64,000 nt of DNA from JASHVB01 sp035535035. Lineage in GTDB: Bacteria > Pseudomonadota > Alphaproteobacteria > Acetobacterales > Acetobacteraceae. The stretch lies in NCBI GenBank assembly GCA_035535035.1, contig DATLQW010000029.1, positions 8,352 through 72,351 on the forward strand, written 5' to 3'. This document shows positions 43,908 to 52,751 of this stretch, piece after piece. The notes under the pieces were generated by a model. It was not told the origin of the DNA and did not search any database. It worked only from the letters and a program-made list of their open reading frames with translations. The position numbers were made by a program, and so were the translations under genes. The first letter of the stretch is position 1; every line of letters starts with the position of its first letter.

Positions 43908-45263
43908 ATGATGTCCCATGGAACAATGAAGAAGACGCTGCTTACCGCCTGCGCGGCCGCTGCCCTTGCGGTGGGTGCTGGGCATGGCGCGTCGGCGGCG
44001 GTCAACACCGTCTGCGCCGAGCCGAACCCGGCGGGCGCCGCGCTCTCTTATCCCACCCAGCCGCCGCTCTGCCTGCTCGGCGGCGGGTCGTCGCTCGCGG
44101 CAGTGGTCTATCAGGCGCAGGCCGAGGCGCATTTCGGCGTGACCGATCCGAGCTTCGGCATCAACTACTCGTCGATCGGCAGCGGCTCGGGCCAGAACCT
44201 GTTCCTCGACAACTCGTCCACCTTCGACGCCAACAACGTCACCCCGAGCGGCCAGACGATCGCGTTCGGAGCCAGCGACGCGACGCTGTCAGCGGGTCAG
44301 ATCAGCACCTGGGCCACCTCGGCAACTGGCCAGTCGGTGTCCGGCAACCTGATCCAGATCCCGACCTTCGGCACCGCCATTGCCGTCGTGTTCAAGAAAA
44401 CCAGCGCGCAACAGGAAGGCGAGCTTCGGTTCAACGATACGCAGCTTTGCGGCATCTTCTCCGGCAAGATCACGTCGTGGCAAGACCCGGCACTGGCCGG
44501 CGTGGCGATTTCCCCCAGCACACTGCCGATCGGCACCATCCATCCGATCTATCGGATCGACGGCAGCGGCACGAGCTTCCTGCTTACGCAGCACCTGCAC
44601 CAAGTTTGCACTACGGGTGCCGGCGGCGACTCCAACATCACGTTCACGGCAAGCGCCAATTTCGCCGGCGAATTCGGTGGCACCCCGCCGTCGAACTTCA
44701 TTGGCGCGACCAACAGCAGCGGCATTCAGACAACGGTCCAGACCGCGGGCAACACGGCAAACGAGGAGCTCGGCTATCTCAGCCCGGACTACACGCTGAT
44801 CGCGCCGGCGAATTCCGGCCGCGGCGGCTACCCGGCGGTCGCCGAGGTGCAGAACAGCAACGACGGCATCTACTACCTGCCCACCTCGGCCAACACCCAG
44901 AACGCTTTGGCGAACGTCCCGGCACCCGCCGCGGGCGACGCCAATCCGGCGGACTATGTTCCGCCGGAGGCCAGTCCGCCGCACTTTTACCCGATCGTCG
45001 GCTTCACCACCGTCGATCTCGCGCAGTGCTACAGCAACGCCACCGTCGGCAACGATGTCGTGGAATACTGGCAAGATTTCTATACACCGCTGCCGTACAT
45101 GGCAAATCTTCTGGTGCAGCACGGGTTCACGCCGCTGCCCGCCAACCTTTCGAACGCGGTTTTCAACAACCTGCTGACGGCGGGCGCGACGGGCAATACG
45201 GACGTGATGGAACCGAATGTTTGCGCTTCGGCCGGTGGCACCGGTGCCGTCGCCGGTCGCTGA
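43908..45263 (+). CDS. PstS-like secreted phosphate/ligand-binding protein
   Basis: A 451-residue periplasmic-binding-fold protein. The signal peptide ends around GASA|AV (about 30); GAGGAA-type spacing (GAGG 8 bases upstream) supports ATG at 43908. PstS-like phosphate-loop motifs are present: SSIGSGSGQN (about 85), IAFGASDATLS (about 120) and DGSGTSFLL (about 222). It is longer than classical PstS (about 340) and no pstCAB genes follow. Its neighbours on the far side of a terminator are type II secretion genes. In other proteobacteria, long PstS-like proteins are released by T2SS, so it may be a secreted substrate. Confidence 0.8.
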   Translation: MMSHGTMKKTLLTACAAAALAVGAGHGASAAVNTVCAEPNPAGAALSYPTQPPLCLLGGGSSLAAVVYQAQAEAHFGVTDPSFGINYSSIGSGSGQNLFLDNSSTFDANNVTPSGQTIAFGASDATLSAGQISTWATSATGQSVSGNLIQIPTFGTAIAVVFKKTSAQQEGELRFNDTQLCGIFSGKITSWQDPALAGVAISPSTLPIGTIHPIYRIDGSGTSFLLTQHLHQVCTTGAGGDSNITFTASANFAGEFGGTPPSNFIGATNSSGIQTTVQTAGNTANEELGYLSPDYTLIAPANSGRGGYPAVAEVQNSNDGIYYLPTSANTQNALANVPAPAAGDANPADYVPPEASPPHFYPIVGFTTVDLAQCYSNATVGNDVVEYWQDFYTPLPYMANLLVQHGFTPLPANLSNAVFNNLLTAGATGNTDVMEPNVCASAGGTGAVAGR

Positions 45264-45298
45264 TCCGGCGAACCACCATCAGGCTTGCGTCTAACAGG

Positions 45299-45323
45299 GG
45301 GCGGCCCGCAAGGGCCGCCCTTT
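45299..45323. terminator. Bidirectional rho-independent-type terminator
   Basis: Perfect 9-bp stem GGGCGGCCC/GGGCCGCCC with loop GCAA, followed by TTT, between the convergent PstS-like gene and gspK. The T-run is short. Confidence 0.8.
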
Positions 45324-45342
45324 CCGCATCCGGAACCGCCGC

Positions 45343-46155
45343 TCAATTCCAGTCCAGGACCTGCCAGGCACGCTCGCCTGGCTTTACGTGCGCCGCCAGC
45401 CGCACTACGGCGCGGCGAACGAAGCGTGTGCCGTCGGCAAGCAGGGCGGCGGCGCGGACCAGCACGATTTTGTCGGGGCTGGTAAAGCCGATCAGCGGCG
45501 AGGCATGGCCGATCATGGCAGCGTCCTGCAGCACGTCGCGATCGAACGACGAATTCTCGGTGCCGCGGGCGTCGCCGGTTTGATAGACTGAGATGTATGG
45601 CCGAAGCCGCGACAGCAGGTCGGCGCTCATGCCGGCAACCAGGCCGATCTCGTCCACACTGGCGAACGGCCGGCCTGGCGGGCCATAGGGCAGGTTCGCA
45701 CGCCGATAGCGATCCCGCTTCAAGCCGCCGGCGAGCGAGACCGTGGTGGCGGTGCGCCAATCGACCATCGCGCGTGACAGGTCGCGTGCTTGCGCGGGAT
45801 CGGCGCCGACCGCAGCGAGCAAGGCGGCCAGCATCGCCGGGGAGCTGAAATTCGGGTTGATTCGTCCGCTCTGGTCCTCGATGGCGATCTCGACCATGGC
45901 GCGGCCGATGTCGATCCGGTGCGCCAGTCCGTCTGGCTGCCACGCACCGCGCTGCAACTGGAACACCGCCTGCTGCACGCCGCCGTCGGCCGCCGCCTCG
46001 GCGGTCGCGCTGCCGCGCAGATTGCTGGCAATCTCCGCTGCGCCGCGCCCCGACGCCGCCAGTCCAGCGACCAGCAATGCCAGCAGGCCCAGCGTCCACA
46101 ACACGATCAGCAGCGCAAAGCCGCGCTGATCAGGCGCCGCAGTGCGGTTGCTCAC
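45343..46155 (-). CDS. gspK: Type II secretion minor pseudopilin GspK
   Basis: A 270-residue protein with a prepilin-like N-terminus (QRGFALLIVLWTLGLLALLVAGLA) and a large globular domain typical of GspK, including the alpha-domain pattern GRINPNFSSPAMLAALLAAVG and FASVDEIGLVAGM (a helix-hairpin-helix). GspK forms the pilus tip with GspI and GspJ. The start is GTG 46155 overlapping the gspJ stop (GTGA), which is preferred to the open frame from 46200. Confidence 0.9.
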   Translation of the reverse strand: MSNRTAAPDQRGFALLIVLWTLGLLALLVAGLAASGRGAAEIASNLRGSATAEAAADGGVQQAVFQLQRGAWQPDGLAHRIDIGRAMVEIAIEDQSGRINPNFSSPAMLAALLAAVGADPAQARDLSRAMVDWRTATTVSLAGGLKRDRYRRANLPYGPPGRPFASVDEIGLVAGMSADLLSRLRPYISVYQTGDARGTENSSFDRDVLQDAAMIGHASPLIGFTSPDKIVLVRAAALLADGTRFVRRAVVRLAAHVKPGERAWQVLDWN

Positions 46156-46766
46156 GGCGACGGAAGCTCCCGCATCGGGGCGATGACGATATCCGGCCAT
46201 TGGCGCGCGTTGCCCGGCGGGAACGCGATCCGCAGGCGCACAAGCGGCGGCAGCTCGCGCGCCGTCCAGGCGGACAGCCAGCGTCCACGCCGTGGTGCGG
46301 CCGCCGGCTGCCAGAAGCCGAGATCGAGTTGCGCCACGTGGTCCAGCAGTGTGATCGCCGACGGCGGCGGCAGCGGGACGATCCAGCGGCGATAGTGCGG
46401 TCGCCAGAGCAATTCAAGGCGATGCCCCTTGGTCACCAGCAACCTCACGTCCGCCTCGTGCGTCACCCGTGCGCCGAAACCTTCCGGCAGGGTCGTGACA
46501 AATGACAGGGTGTGGGCGGTGCCGGTAAAGGCGGCATGGCGCGACCTTGGTTCGCCGGGCGACGCCTGCCCAATGAGTTGGCGCAATGCCCGATCGGTGG
46601 TTTCAAGTCCGCTGGCGCGCCGGCCCACCCGGCCCTCCAGCGCCCACGCCTGCAGTCCGACCCGGATCCCCTGTGTCAGGGTCAGCATCAGCAGGCCGAG
46701 GACCACCAGAGTCACCAGCAGCTCCAACAGGGTGAAGCCACGTTCGTTGAGGGTGCGATATCGCAT
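46152..46766 (-). CDS. gspJ: Type II secretion minor pseudopilin GspJ
   Basis: A 204-residue protein with a type III prepilin signal ERGFTLLELLVTLVVLGLLMLTL near its N-terminus, then a globular domain matching GspJ (ALRQLIGQASPG, LELLWRPHYRRW). It would form the tip complex with GspI and GspK after cleavage by the prepilin peptidase encoded upstream. ATG at 46766 is chosen over a GTG at 46787. Confidence 0.88.
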   Translation of the reverse strand: MRYRTLNERGFTLLELLVTLVVLGLLMLTLTQGIRVGLQAWALEGRVGRRASGLETTDRALRQLIGQASPGEPRSRHAAFTGTAHTLSFVTTLPEGFGARVTHEADVRLLVTKGHRLELLWRPHYRRWIVPLPPPSAITLLDHVAQLDLGFWQPAAAPRRGRWLSAWTARELPPLVRLRIAFPPGNARQWPDIVIAPMRELPSP

Positions 46767-46880
46767 GGCCGAACGGCGCAAAAGCACGCGCCATCATCCC
46801 CGATGCCGTGTCAACGTCCAGGGGCCGCTACCCGGATGCCCGTGATGAGTCGGTGACATCGACCGGCGGTGCCAGTATCG

Positions 46881-47291
46881 CTATCGGTCCTGCGCCATTT
46901 TCACCCGGCCGGTCAGCCAGCTCACCACGACGGTGACGCTCGACGTCGCGGCCCGCACCACTATTGTTCCGCCGGACGAACTGCCATCGGGCGCGAAGCG
47001 GACCGCCGCGGCGCCGGCCAGGGCAACGTCGGCCGGGACGCCGTGCGCGGCCAGCCCGTCAACCTGGTAGCGGCTGGGCGTCAGCGCAACCGAGACCGAC
47101 CGATCTTCGGCGATGGCGCGGCCGCGGGCCAGCCGCAGTGCGGCCACCAGTTCGCGTGCCGCGACGTCGGCGTCCAGCCGCGCGCTGTGCATCGGGCCAC
47201 GCGCAAGGACGATACCCAGCAGCAGCCCGAGAATGACCAATACGACGATCATCTCAATCAGGGTGAAGCCGTCTTCGCGGCGTCGATTCAC
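46881..47291 (-). CDS. gspH: Type II secretion minor pseudopilin GspH
   Basis: A 136-residue protein starting VNRRREDGFTLIEMIVVLVILGLLLGIVLA, with the cleavage site after Gly and Glu at +5. The beta domain (ELVAALRLARGRAIAEDRSVSVAL, then FAPDGSSSGGTI) is characteristic of GspH/FimT. GTG at 47291 overlaps the peptidase stop by four bases. The longer open frame to 47474 lacks family similarity. Confidence 0.9.
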   Translation of the reverse strand: MNRRREDGFTLIEMIVVLVILGLLLGIVLARGPMHSARLDADVAARELVAALRLARGRAIAEDRSVSVALTPSRYQVDGLAAHGVPADVALAGAAAVRFAPDGSSSGGTIVVRAATSSVTVVVSWLTGRVKMAQDR

Positions 47292-48037
47292 GGCAATCCC
47301 CAGGCCGAACCGTACAGCCACACCAGCCAGAACGAAACGGCGAGGAATGCGCCAAATGGCAACGCGGTGGTCGCATGCACCGGCCGGCCGGCTATGGCAG
47401 CGACACCGGCGACGGCGAGGCCGGCGAGTGCCGCGAGCAGGACGACCCAGGGCAGCGCGCCGATCCCCAGCCACGCCCCGGCCGCCGCAAGCAGCTTGGC
47501 GTCACCTGCGCCCATGCCCTCGCGTCCTCGCAACAAGCGATAGGTTGCCGCGACCGCGCGCAGCCCGAGATAGCCAGAGGCTGCGCCCAGCGCGTGCCAG
47601 AACACGGTGTCCGGCGCGGTGACGATCGCCACGCCGAGGCCGGCCAGCAGCAACGGCAGTGTCAGCGCGTCCGGCAGCAGCAACCATAACGCGTCGATCC
47701 AGCCGAGTGCCAGCAGCATCCATCCGAGCAAGCAACCAGCCCAGACCTGTTGCGGTGTCCGGCAGGCGAGCACGGCACAGACGCTCACTCCAAGTGCCGC
47801 CAGTTCCACCGCGGGATGAAACCAGCCGATCGGCTCGCCGCAATAGCGGCAGCGTCCACGTTGCAGCGCGAAGCTGGCCAGGGGCACAAGATCGAGTGGT
47901 CCGAGCGGTGTGCCGCACGCGGCACAGGCAGAGCGCGCCAGCACGACCGGTCGCTGCTCCGGCAGTCGCACGATGAGCACGCCAAGGAAACTTCCGGCGA
48001 AAGGAGCAATCAGCAGCGGCAACACGAACGCGAGCAT
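47288..48037 (-). CDS. gspO: Prepilin peptidase (GspO/PilD type)
   Basis: A 249-residue polytopic inner-membrane aspartyl protease and N-methyltransferase. The cytoplasmic zinc loop has two CxxC pairs (CAAC at 38-41, CRYC at 63-66), and catalytic Asp residues sit in GWIDALW (about 114) and the GAGDAKL motif (about 179). It processes pseudopilins such as the neighbouring GspH, I, J and K. ATG at 48037 gives the standard start. Confidence 0.93.
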   Translation of the reverse strand: MLAFVLPLLIAPFAGSFLGVLIVRLPEQRPVVLARSACAACGTPLGPLDLVPLASFALQRGRCRYCGEPIGWFHPAVELAALGVSVCAVLACRTPQQVWAGCLLGWMLLALGWIDALWLLLPDALTLPLLLAGLGVAIVTAPDTVFWHALGAASGYLGLRAVAATYRLLRGREGMGAGDAKLLAAAGAWLGIGALPWVVLLAALAGLAVAGVAAIAGRPVHATTALPFGAFLAVSFWLVWLYGSAWGLP

Positions 48038-48192
48038 GCACGGACTCCAGCCGAACGGCCCGGACGGCTGATGCAGCCTCCCATGGCCGAACGATCCGGG
48101 CGTATGGCATTCCAGTGACGTTATGGTGGCTCCTACTGTCGGGTTGGGGTCCGCCATGCTAATCGCCCGCGCAATGCGATCGGGGCTGCGGC

Positions 48193-48462
48193 ATGCTGCG
48201 TGACTTCGTCTTGTGGTGGGCGAGACCGATGAAGGTCGCGCTGCCGCCGCGCTTGCTGCCGGGCACCAATCGCACGGACGCGCCGCGGTTCGCGACGCAA
48301 CCGCCGCATCGTCGGCTGACGCTGCGCCGGCGGCCGCGCCGGATGATCCCGCGCCCAGGCTCTGACGCAATCCCGGAGGGGCGGCTGATCGAGCAGCTGT
48401 CGGTCGCACCAAGCCGCCCCGCAGCATCCGGACAGCACACTGGACTGTCCCTGGCGCGATGA
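48193..48462 (+). CDS. Small ORF coupled to gspD, possible GspL/PilN N-terminal remnant
   Basis: Eighty-nine codons, the stop overlapping the gspD start by ATGA. The beginning, MLRDFVLWWARPMKVALPPRLL, and a later RLTLRRR recall the N-termini of GspL/PilN-like proteins of alphaproteobacterial T2SS, but the rest (Pro/Arg-rich, no membrane helix) has no such fold. It could be a truncated gspL, a leader peptide, or chance. The remaining part of the divergent region (48038-48192) shows nothing further. Confidence 0.35.
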   Translation: MLRDFVLWWARPMKVALPPRLLPGTNRTDAPRFATQPPHRRLTLRRRPRRMIPRPGSDAIPEGRLIEQLSVAPSRPAASGQHTGLSLAR

Positions 48463-50771
48463 TGCCGACATGCAGCGCCGATCGTTTGCGGCGGATCGCC
48501 GCGGCGCTGGTTGCCGCCGGACTGGCGGGCTGCGCGCGGCCGGAGGCGCCGATGGTAACGGCGCTGCCGCCGCTGCCGATCGAGACCTCCGTCGCACCCC
48601 CGCGCATCAATGGCAATGTCGGCTCGCCACGCAGCCTGCCGCCGGCGCTTCTCTCATTTGGAACCCGGCGGACCGCGACGCCGCCTACCCCGCCCATCGG
48701 CGCTGGCGGCGGCGACATTTCACTGGATTTCGCCGACACCGACATCCGCGCGGTGGCGGCGCAGATTCTGGGCACCATCCTCAAGCTGAACTACACGATC
48801 GACCCGGCGGTGCACGGCTCGGCGACGCTGCGCACGGAACGGCCGCTGGCGCGGGCGCAACTGTTTTCCGTGTTGCAGTCGCTGCTGGCGCAGAACGGGG
48901 CGACGCTGGTGCAGACCGGCTCGCTCTATCGCGTGGTGCCCATCGCGCAGGCCGCGGCGGTCGCGGCCGAGGCGGGCACCGCCGGCATCGAGACGGTGAC
49001 GCTGCACTATGCGTCCGCCGCGAACCTGGTGAAGCTGTTGCAGCCTTTCGTCGGCGCCGGCGGCAAGATTGCTGCGGATGCCGGGCGCAACGTGCTGCTG
49101 GTCAGCGGGTCTCCGGATAATCGCGACAGCCTGGTGAACCTAATCCATGCGTTCGACACCGATATCCTGGCCGGCCAGTCCTATGCGCTGCTGCCGGTGG
49201 GCAACGGCGGGGTCAAGGATTTTGCCAGCGCGCTGGAGGATGCGTTCCACGGCCAGACTGGCGGCGCGCTGGCCGGACAGGTGCGCATCGTGCCGATGAC
49301 ACGGATCAATGCCGTGCTGGCGATCGCCGCCCAGCCACAGACGATCGAGCAGGTGCGGCGGGTCTATACGCTCGTCGAGCGGGCGCGGGCGCGAACCATC
49401 CGCAGTTGGCACGTTTACTACCTGCAGAACAGCCCCGCCGAGGATGTGGCCTATGTGCTGCAGCAGGCGTTCACGCCGAACAACGTGACGGCACGACCAA
49501 CCAGCCAGTCGCGAGCCCAAGCCGGCGCGGCCGGGTTGCAGGGCGCCGGCGGAGTACTGGGGGGCGCCGGGCAGCAGGGTGGAGGCGGGCTGGCGGGTGG
49601 TGGGCAAAGCGTGTTGGGCGGCGGCGGCGGCCTGCCCGGCGCTGTCGGCGGGGCGCAGGGCGGTTCTCCGCTCGCCCAGGTGCCGCAGGTCGCTGCCCAG
49701 GGACAGGCACAGCCGCTGCTTCCCGCCGCGGCGTCACCGCTGGCCGGGCCGCTGGAGCCAAGCAGCACGGAGGGGTCCAGCGAGGCGCTGAGCATCATTC
49801 CGGATCCGCAGAACAATGCCCTGCTGATCTATGGCACCGGGCAGGAGATGGACACCATCCAGGCGATGCTGCGCAAGATCGACATCCTGCCGCTGCAGGT
49901 TAGAATAGACGCGGTAATCGCCGAAGTAACCTTGAACGACAACCTGCAATACGGCACGCAGTTCTTCTTCCAGTCCGGTGGGCTGAACGGGGTCCTGAAC
50001 TTCGCCTCGCAGCAGAACCTGCAGACCCCTTCACAGACACAGCTCAACCTGAATTTTCCGGGATTCTTCATCGGCGGTCATGGCGCCGGCGGCGCCCCCT
50101 TCGCGCTGAACGCGCTGCAGCAGGTGACGACGGTGCGGGTGCTCTCCTCGCCGGAGCTTCTGGTGCTGGACAACCAGCCGGCACGGTTGCAGGTGGGCAA
50201 CGTGGTGCCGTATCTGAGCCAGAGCTCACAAAGCACGCTGACCACCGGCGCGCCGGTGATAAACTCGGTCAACTACCAGCAGACCGGCGTGGTGCTGGAC
50301 GTGACGCCGCGGGTGAACAGCGGCGGATTGGTGACGCTCGACATCTCGCAGGAGGTGAGCGATGTGTCCACCCAGATCACCACGCCGGGCATCAACTCGC
50401 CCACGTTCTTCGATCGCAGCATCAGTTCGCGGGTCGTGGTGCAGGACGGCCAGACCATCGGTCTGGCCGGGCTGATCAGCGACAACGCCAGCACCGGCAA
50501 CCAGGGCATCCCATGGCTGAAGGATATCCCGATCCTGGGAGCGCTGGCCGGCAACCAGAATAACACGCGGCAGCGCACCGAGCTGCTGATGCTGCTGACG
50601 CCCCATGTGCTGCACGATCAGCGCGACGCGCGGGCACTTACCGAGGACATGCGCGAGCAATTGATCAACGCCGCGGCGGTGCCGGCGCAGTTGAACTCGT
50701 TGCGGCCCTCCGGTTCGCCGGATCCGAATGAGCGCATTCGGCACAAGGTCGAACAGGAGCTGCAACAGTGA
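48459..50771 (+). CDS. gspD: Type II secretion secretin GspD
   Basis: A 770-residue outer-membrane secretin. The lipoprotein signal (VAAGLAGC, lipidated Cys near 25) suggests self-piloting. An N0 domain (about 85-165, ISLDFADTDIRAVAAQILGTILKLNYTIDP), N1-N3 ring domains (about 180-480, with YASAANLVKLLQPF, IPDPQNNALLIYGT) and a Gly/Ala/Gln-rich insertion (360-430) precede the secretin core (about 490-730; VPYLSQSSQS, GVVLDVTPRVNSGGLVTLDI, PWLKDIPILGALAG). It starts at 48459 or 48462. It heads a plus-strand run with the small ORF, the transglycosylase and gspI. Confidence 0.95.
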   Translation: MMPTCSADRLRRIAAALVAAGLAGCARPEAPMVTALPPLPIETSVAPPRINGNVGSPRSLPPALLSFGTRRTATPPTPPIGAGGGDISLDFADTDIRAVAAQILGTILKLNYTIDPAVHGSATLRTERPLARAQLFSVLQSLLAQNGATLVQTGSLYRVVPIAQAAAVAAEAGTAGIETVTLHYASAANLVKLLQPFVGAGGKIAADAGRNVLLVSGSPDNRDSLVNLIHAFDTDILAGQSYALLPVGNGGVKDFASALEDAFHGQTGGALAGQVRIVPMTRINAVLAIAAQPQTIEQVRRVYTLVERARARTIRSWHVYYLQNSPAEDVAYVLQQAFTPNNVTARPTSQSRAQAGAAGLQGAGGVLGGAGQQGGGGLAGGGQSVLGGGGGLPGAVGGAQGGSPLAQVPQVAAQGQAQPLLPAAASPLAGPLEPSSTEGSSEALSIIPDPQNNALLIYGTGQEMDTIQAMLRKIDILPLQVRIDAVIAEVTLNDNLQYGTQFFFQSGGLNGVLNFASQQNLQTPSQTQLNLNFPGFFIGGHGAGGAPFALNALQQVTTVRVLSSPELLVLDNQPARLQVGNVVPYLSQSSQSTLTTGAPVINSVNYQQTGVVLDVTPRVNSGGLVTLDISQEVSDVSTQITTPGINSPTFFDRSISSRVVVQDGQTIGLAGLISDNASTGNQGIPWLKDIPILGALAGNQNNTRQRTELLMLLTPHVLHDQRDARALTEDMREQLINAAAVPAQLNSLRPSGSPDPNERIRHKVEQELQQ

Positions 50772-50989
50772 TCCAGGCTTCGCCGGACGCTACGACAGAT
50801 CTGGCTCCCGCCGGGAATTGCGATGACGACGGGGCGTTCGAGAAGGATGTAGCCGGCGTGGTTCGGCACGGGACGCTGGCCGTGGCGCCAGGAGCGAGTG
50901 AGACGGGGCATCCGCCGGCGGATCGGCTGTCGTTCGGTTCAGCCGGACGCGGCGGATCGATACGCATCGCCCCAGAGCGGCGCGCATGA
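50768..50989 (+). CDS. Small ORF overlapping both gspD and the transglycosylase gene
   Basis: Seventy-three codons from GTG 50768. It overlaps the gspD stop (GTGA) and the next start (ATGA) by four bases each, a pattern strongly suggestive of coupled translation. The product is polar, acidic at first (NCDDDGAFEKD) then Gly/Arg-rich, with no helix, signal or family. It may be real but serve mainly to couple the flanking genes. Confidence 0.4.
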   Translation: MIQASPDATTDLAPAGNCDDDGAFEKDVAGVVRHGTLAVAPGASETGHPPADRLSFGSAGRGGSIRIAPERRA

Positions 50990-51399
50990 CAATCCCGTAT
51001 CTGGCCTGCATGGCGAGCGCCGCTGTGTTCTACCATCTGCCGCCGCGCGTGCTGCCGTCTATCCAAGCGGTCGAGGGCGGTCGTCCGGGGCTGGTGCACA
51101 TCAACCAGGACGGTTCGCGGGACCTGGGGGTCATGCAGGTGAACACGCGCTGGGTGCGGCCGCTGGCATGGCAGACCCGGATGCCGCCGGCGGAAGCGCG
51201 ACAGCGCCTGCTGCTGGATCCGTGCTTCAACATCGCCGTCGCCGGCGCGATCATGCGCATTTACCTGAACGAGGCTGAAGGCAATCTGCTGCGCGCCGTC
51301 GGCTACTATCATTCTCACAGCGCACCGCTGGCCAACGCCTATCGGCTCCGGGTGGTCGCCTCCGCCGCGCGGCTGTTTGGCGGCGACGGGCAGCGTTGA
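50986..51399 (+). CDS. Lytic transglycosylase (SLT/VirB1-like)
   Basis: A 137-residue protein with the goose-lysozyme-like pattern: catalytic Glu30 in IQAVEGGRPG, then DGSRDLGVMQVNTRW (about 43-57), an AVAGAIMRIY helix and GYYHSHSAPLANAYRLRV. Such enzymes open peptidoglycan for envelope machines. The N-terminus (MTIPYLACMASAAVFYHL) is short for a signal peptide. Its location between gspD and gspI suggests it makes room for the secretion channel. Confidence 0.85.
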   Translation: MTIPYLACMASAAVFYHLPPRVLPSIQAVEGGRPGLVHINQDGSRDLGVMQVNTRWVRPLAWQTRMPPAEARQRLLLDPCFNIAVAGAIMRIYLNEAEGNLLRAVGYYHSHSAPLANAYRLRVVASAARLFGGDGQR

Positions 51400-51401
51400 C
51401 C

Positions 51402-51809
51402 ATGCGCGGCACGCGCGGCTTCACCCTGCTGGAGGTGCTGATTGCCTTCGTCATCGCGGCGCTGGCGCTGGGAGTGATGTTCGAGGTGGCGGTCGATGCC
51501 GTGTCGGCATCGGAACGCGCGGCACGTTATGAGGAGGCGGTGGTGCGCGCCCGCTCGCACCTGGCGATGGCGACCGATGGCGGGTCGGTGATGCCGGGGA
51601 ACTGGGACGGCGACGACGGCGGCGGGTATCGCTGGCATATCCATGTCGTGCCGGTCGTGGCGGCCGCCACACCGCGGGCCGCCGGGCCGGCGGGGCTGCC
51701 GCCGGCACTCTACGCTGTCAGCGTCTGGATCACCTGGACCGAGGACGGCCGAACGCGCGAGGTTCGGCTGGACACTGAACAGGTCGGCCAGCCGGTCGGC
51801 GGCGGTTGA
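51402..51809 (+). CDS. gspI: Type II secretion minor pseudopilin GspI
   Basis: A 135-residue protein with a short leader and cleavage motif TRGFTLLEVLIAFVIAALALGVMF, then a small globular domain typical of GspI (RARSHLAMATDG, YAVSVWITWTEDGRTREVRLDT). It should nucleate the GspI-J-K tip complex. It stands apart from gspJ and gspK, which are on the opposite strand about 5 kb away. ATG at 51402 gives the usual six-residue leader. Confidence 0.88.
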   Translation: MRGTRGFTLLEVLIAFVIAALALGVMFEVAVDAVSASERAARYEEAVVRARSHLAMATDGGSVMPGNWDGDDGGGYRWHIHVVPVVAAATPRAAGPAGLPPALYAVSVWITWTEDGRTREVRLDTEQVGQPVGGG

Positions 51810-51833
51810 CGAGACAGGACCGGGACGGCGACT

Positions 51834-52751
51834 TCAGATCCGCCGGCGGCGCGCCGTCCCCAGACCGATCAGGGCGAAGCCGAGCAACCCAAGCGAGGCC
51901 GGCTCGGGCACCGATGCCTCAAACCCTTGAATCGAGCCGGCAGTATCGACAAACGACCCGACGATCTGACCCTGGTTGTTGATCCCGAATGCTTGCGTGA
52001 AGCCGGGGAGTCCGCTCGGGTCGTTCAGAGTGACGAACGTACCGCCGGACTCCACGAACCCGCTTGTCGCGCCGGCGGCATTCAGGAAATAGCCGACGAC
52101 CTGGCCGGCATCGTTGATGCCGGAGGCGAAGGTGCCAAGTACCCCGGCCGGATCGTTCAGCGCGGTGAAGCTGCCGCCAGAGTCGACGAAGCTGTGCGCG
52201 ACGCCGGCGGCGTCGGTGTAGTAGCCGACGACCTGGCCGGCGCTGTTGATGCCCCGGACCACCGTGCCGCCGGATGCCGCCGGGTCATCGATCGAACTGG
52301 CGCCGGCGAAGCCATGCGAGGTGCCGCCCGCGTCGTTGTAGGAACCGGACAGCGTATTGGCATTGTTGATGCCCCAGCTAAAGGTACCGGTGCTGGCTGG
52401 CACGGCGAACGACGCGTAGCTGCCGCCGGACAGGACAAACCCGGTGGTTGTTCCACCGCTGGTGGAATACCCGGCAATGTCTCCGGCTGCATTGATGCCG
52501 TTCGCCTGGGTCGCGACCGCGCCGGGCACGTCGATCGCGCTATAGCTGCCGCCGGAGAGTAGGAAGCCGTGCTGCGCGCCGGCGGCATCGAAGTAGGTGC
52601 CGACCACCTGTCCGGCAGCGTTGATACCCTGCGCCACCGTGTACCCGTTGGCGGCGGGATCGGTCAGCGTGACAAAGCTGTACGAAGCTTGCGCGGCACC
52701 GGCGCCTGCCACCAGGACCGCACCAGCACCAATCAACCAGCAGATTTTCAC
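51834..52751 (-). CDS. HAF-repeat protein with PEP-CTERM sorting signal
   Basis: A 305-residue exported protein. GGAGA nine bases before GTG 52751 fixes the start; a signal peptide follows (IGAGAVLVAGAGAAQA|SY). The body is about seven imperfect repeats of roughly 40 residues with the core GIN-AGQVVG-Y-DAAG--HGF--SGG-F--L-DP, as in HAF-repeat extracellular proteins. The end is VPEPASLGLLGFALIGLGTARRRR, a standard PEP-CTERM anchor for exosortase. No exosortase is in the window. Confidence 0.85.
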   Translation of the reverse strand: MKICWLIGAGAVLVAGAGAAQASYSFVTLTDPAANGYTVAQGINAAGQVVGTYFDAAGAQHGFLLSGGSYSAIDVPGAVATQANGINAAGDIAGYSTSGGTTTGFVLSGGSYASFAVPASTGTFSWGINNANTLSGSYNDAGGTSHGFAGASSIDDPAASGGTVVRGINSAGQVVGYYTDAAGVAHSFVDSGGSFTALNDPAGVLGTFASGINDAGQVVGYFLNAAGATSGFVESGGTFVTLNDPSGLPGFTQAFGINNQGQIVGSFVDTAGSIQGFEASVPEPASLGLLGFALIGLGTARRRRI

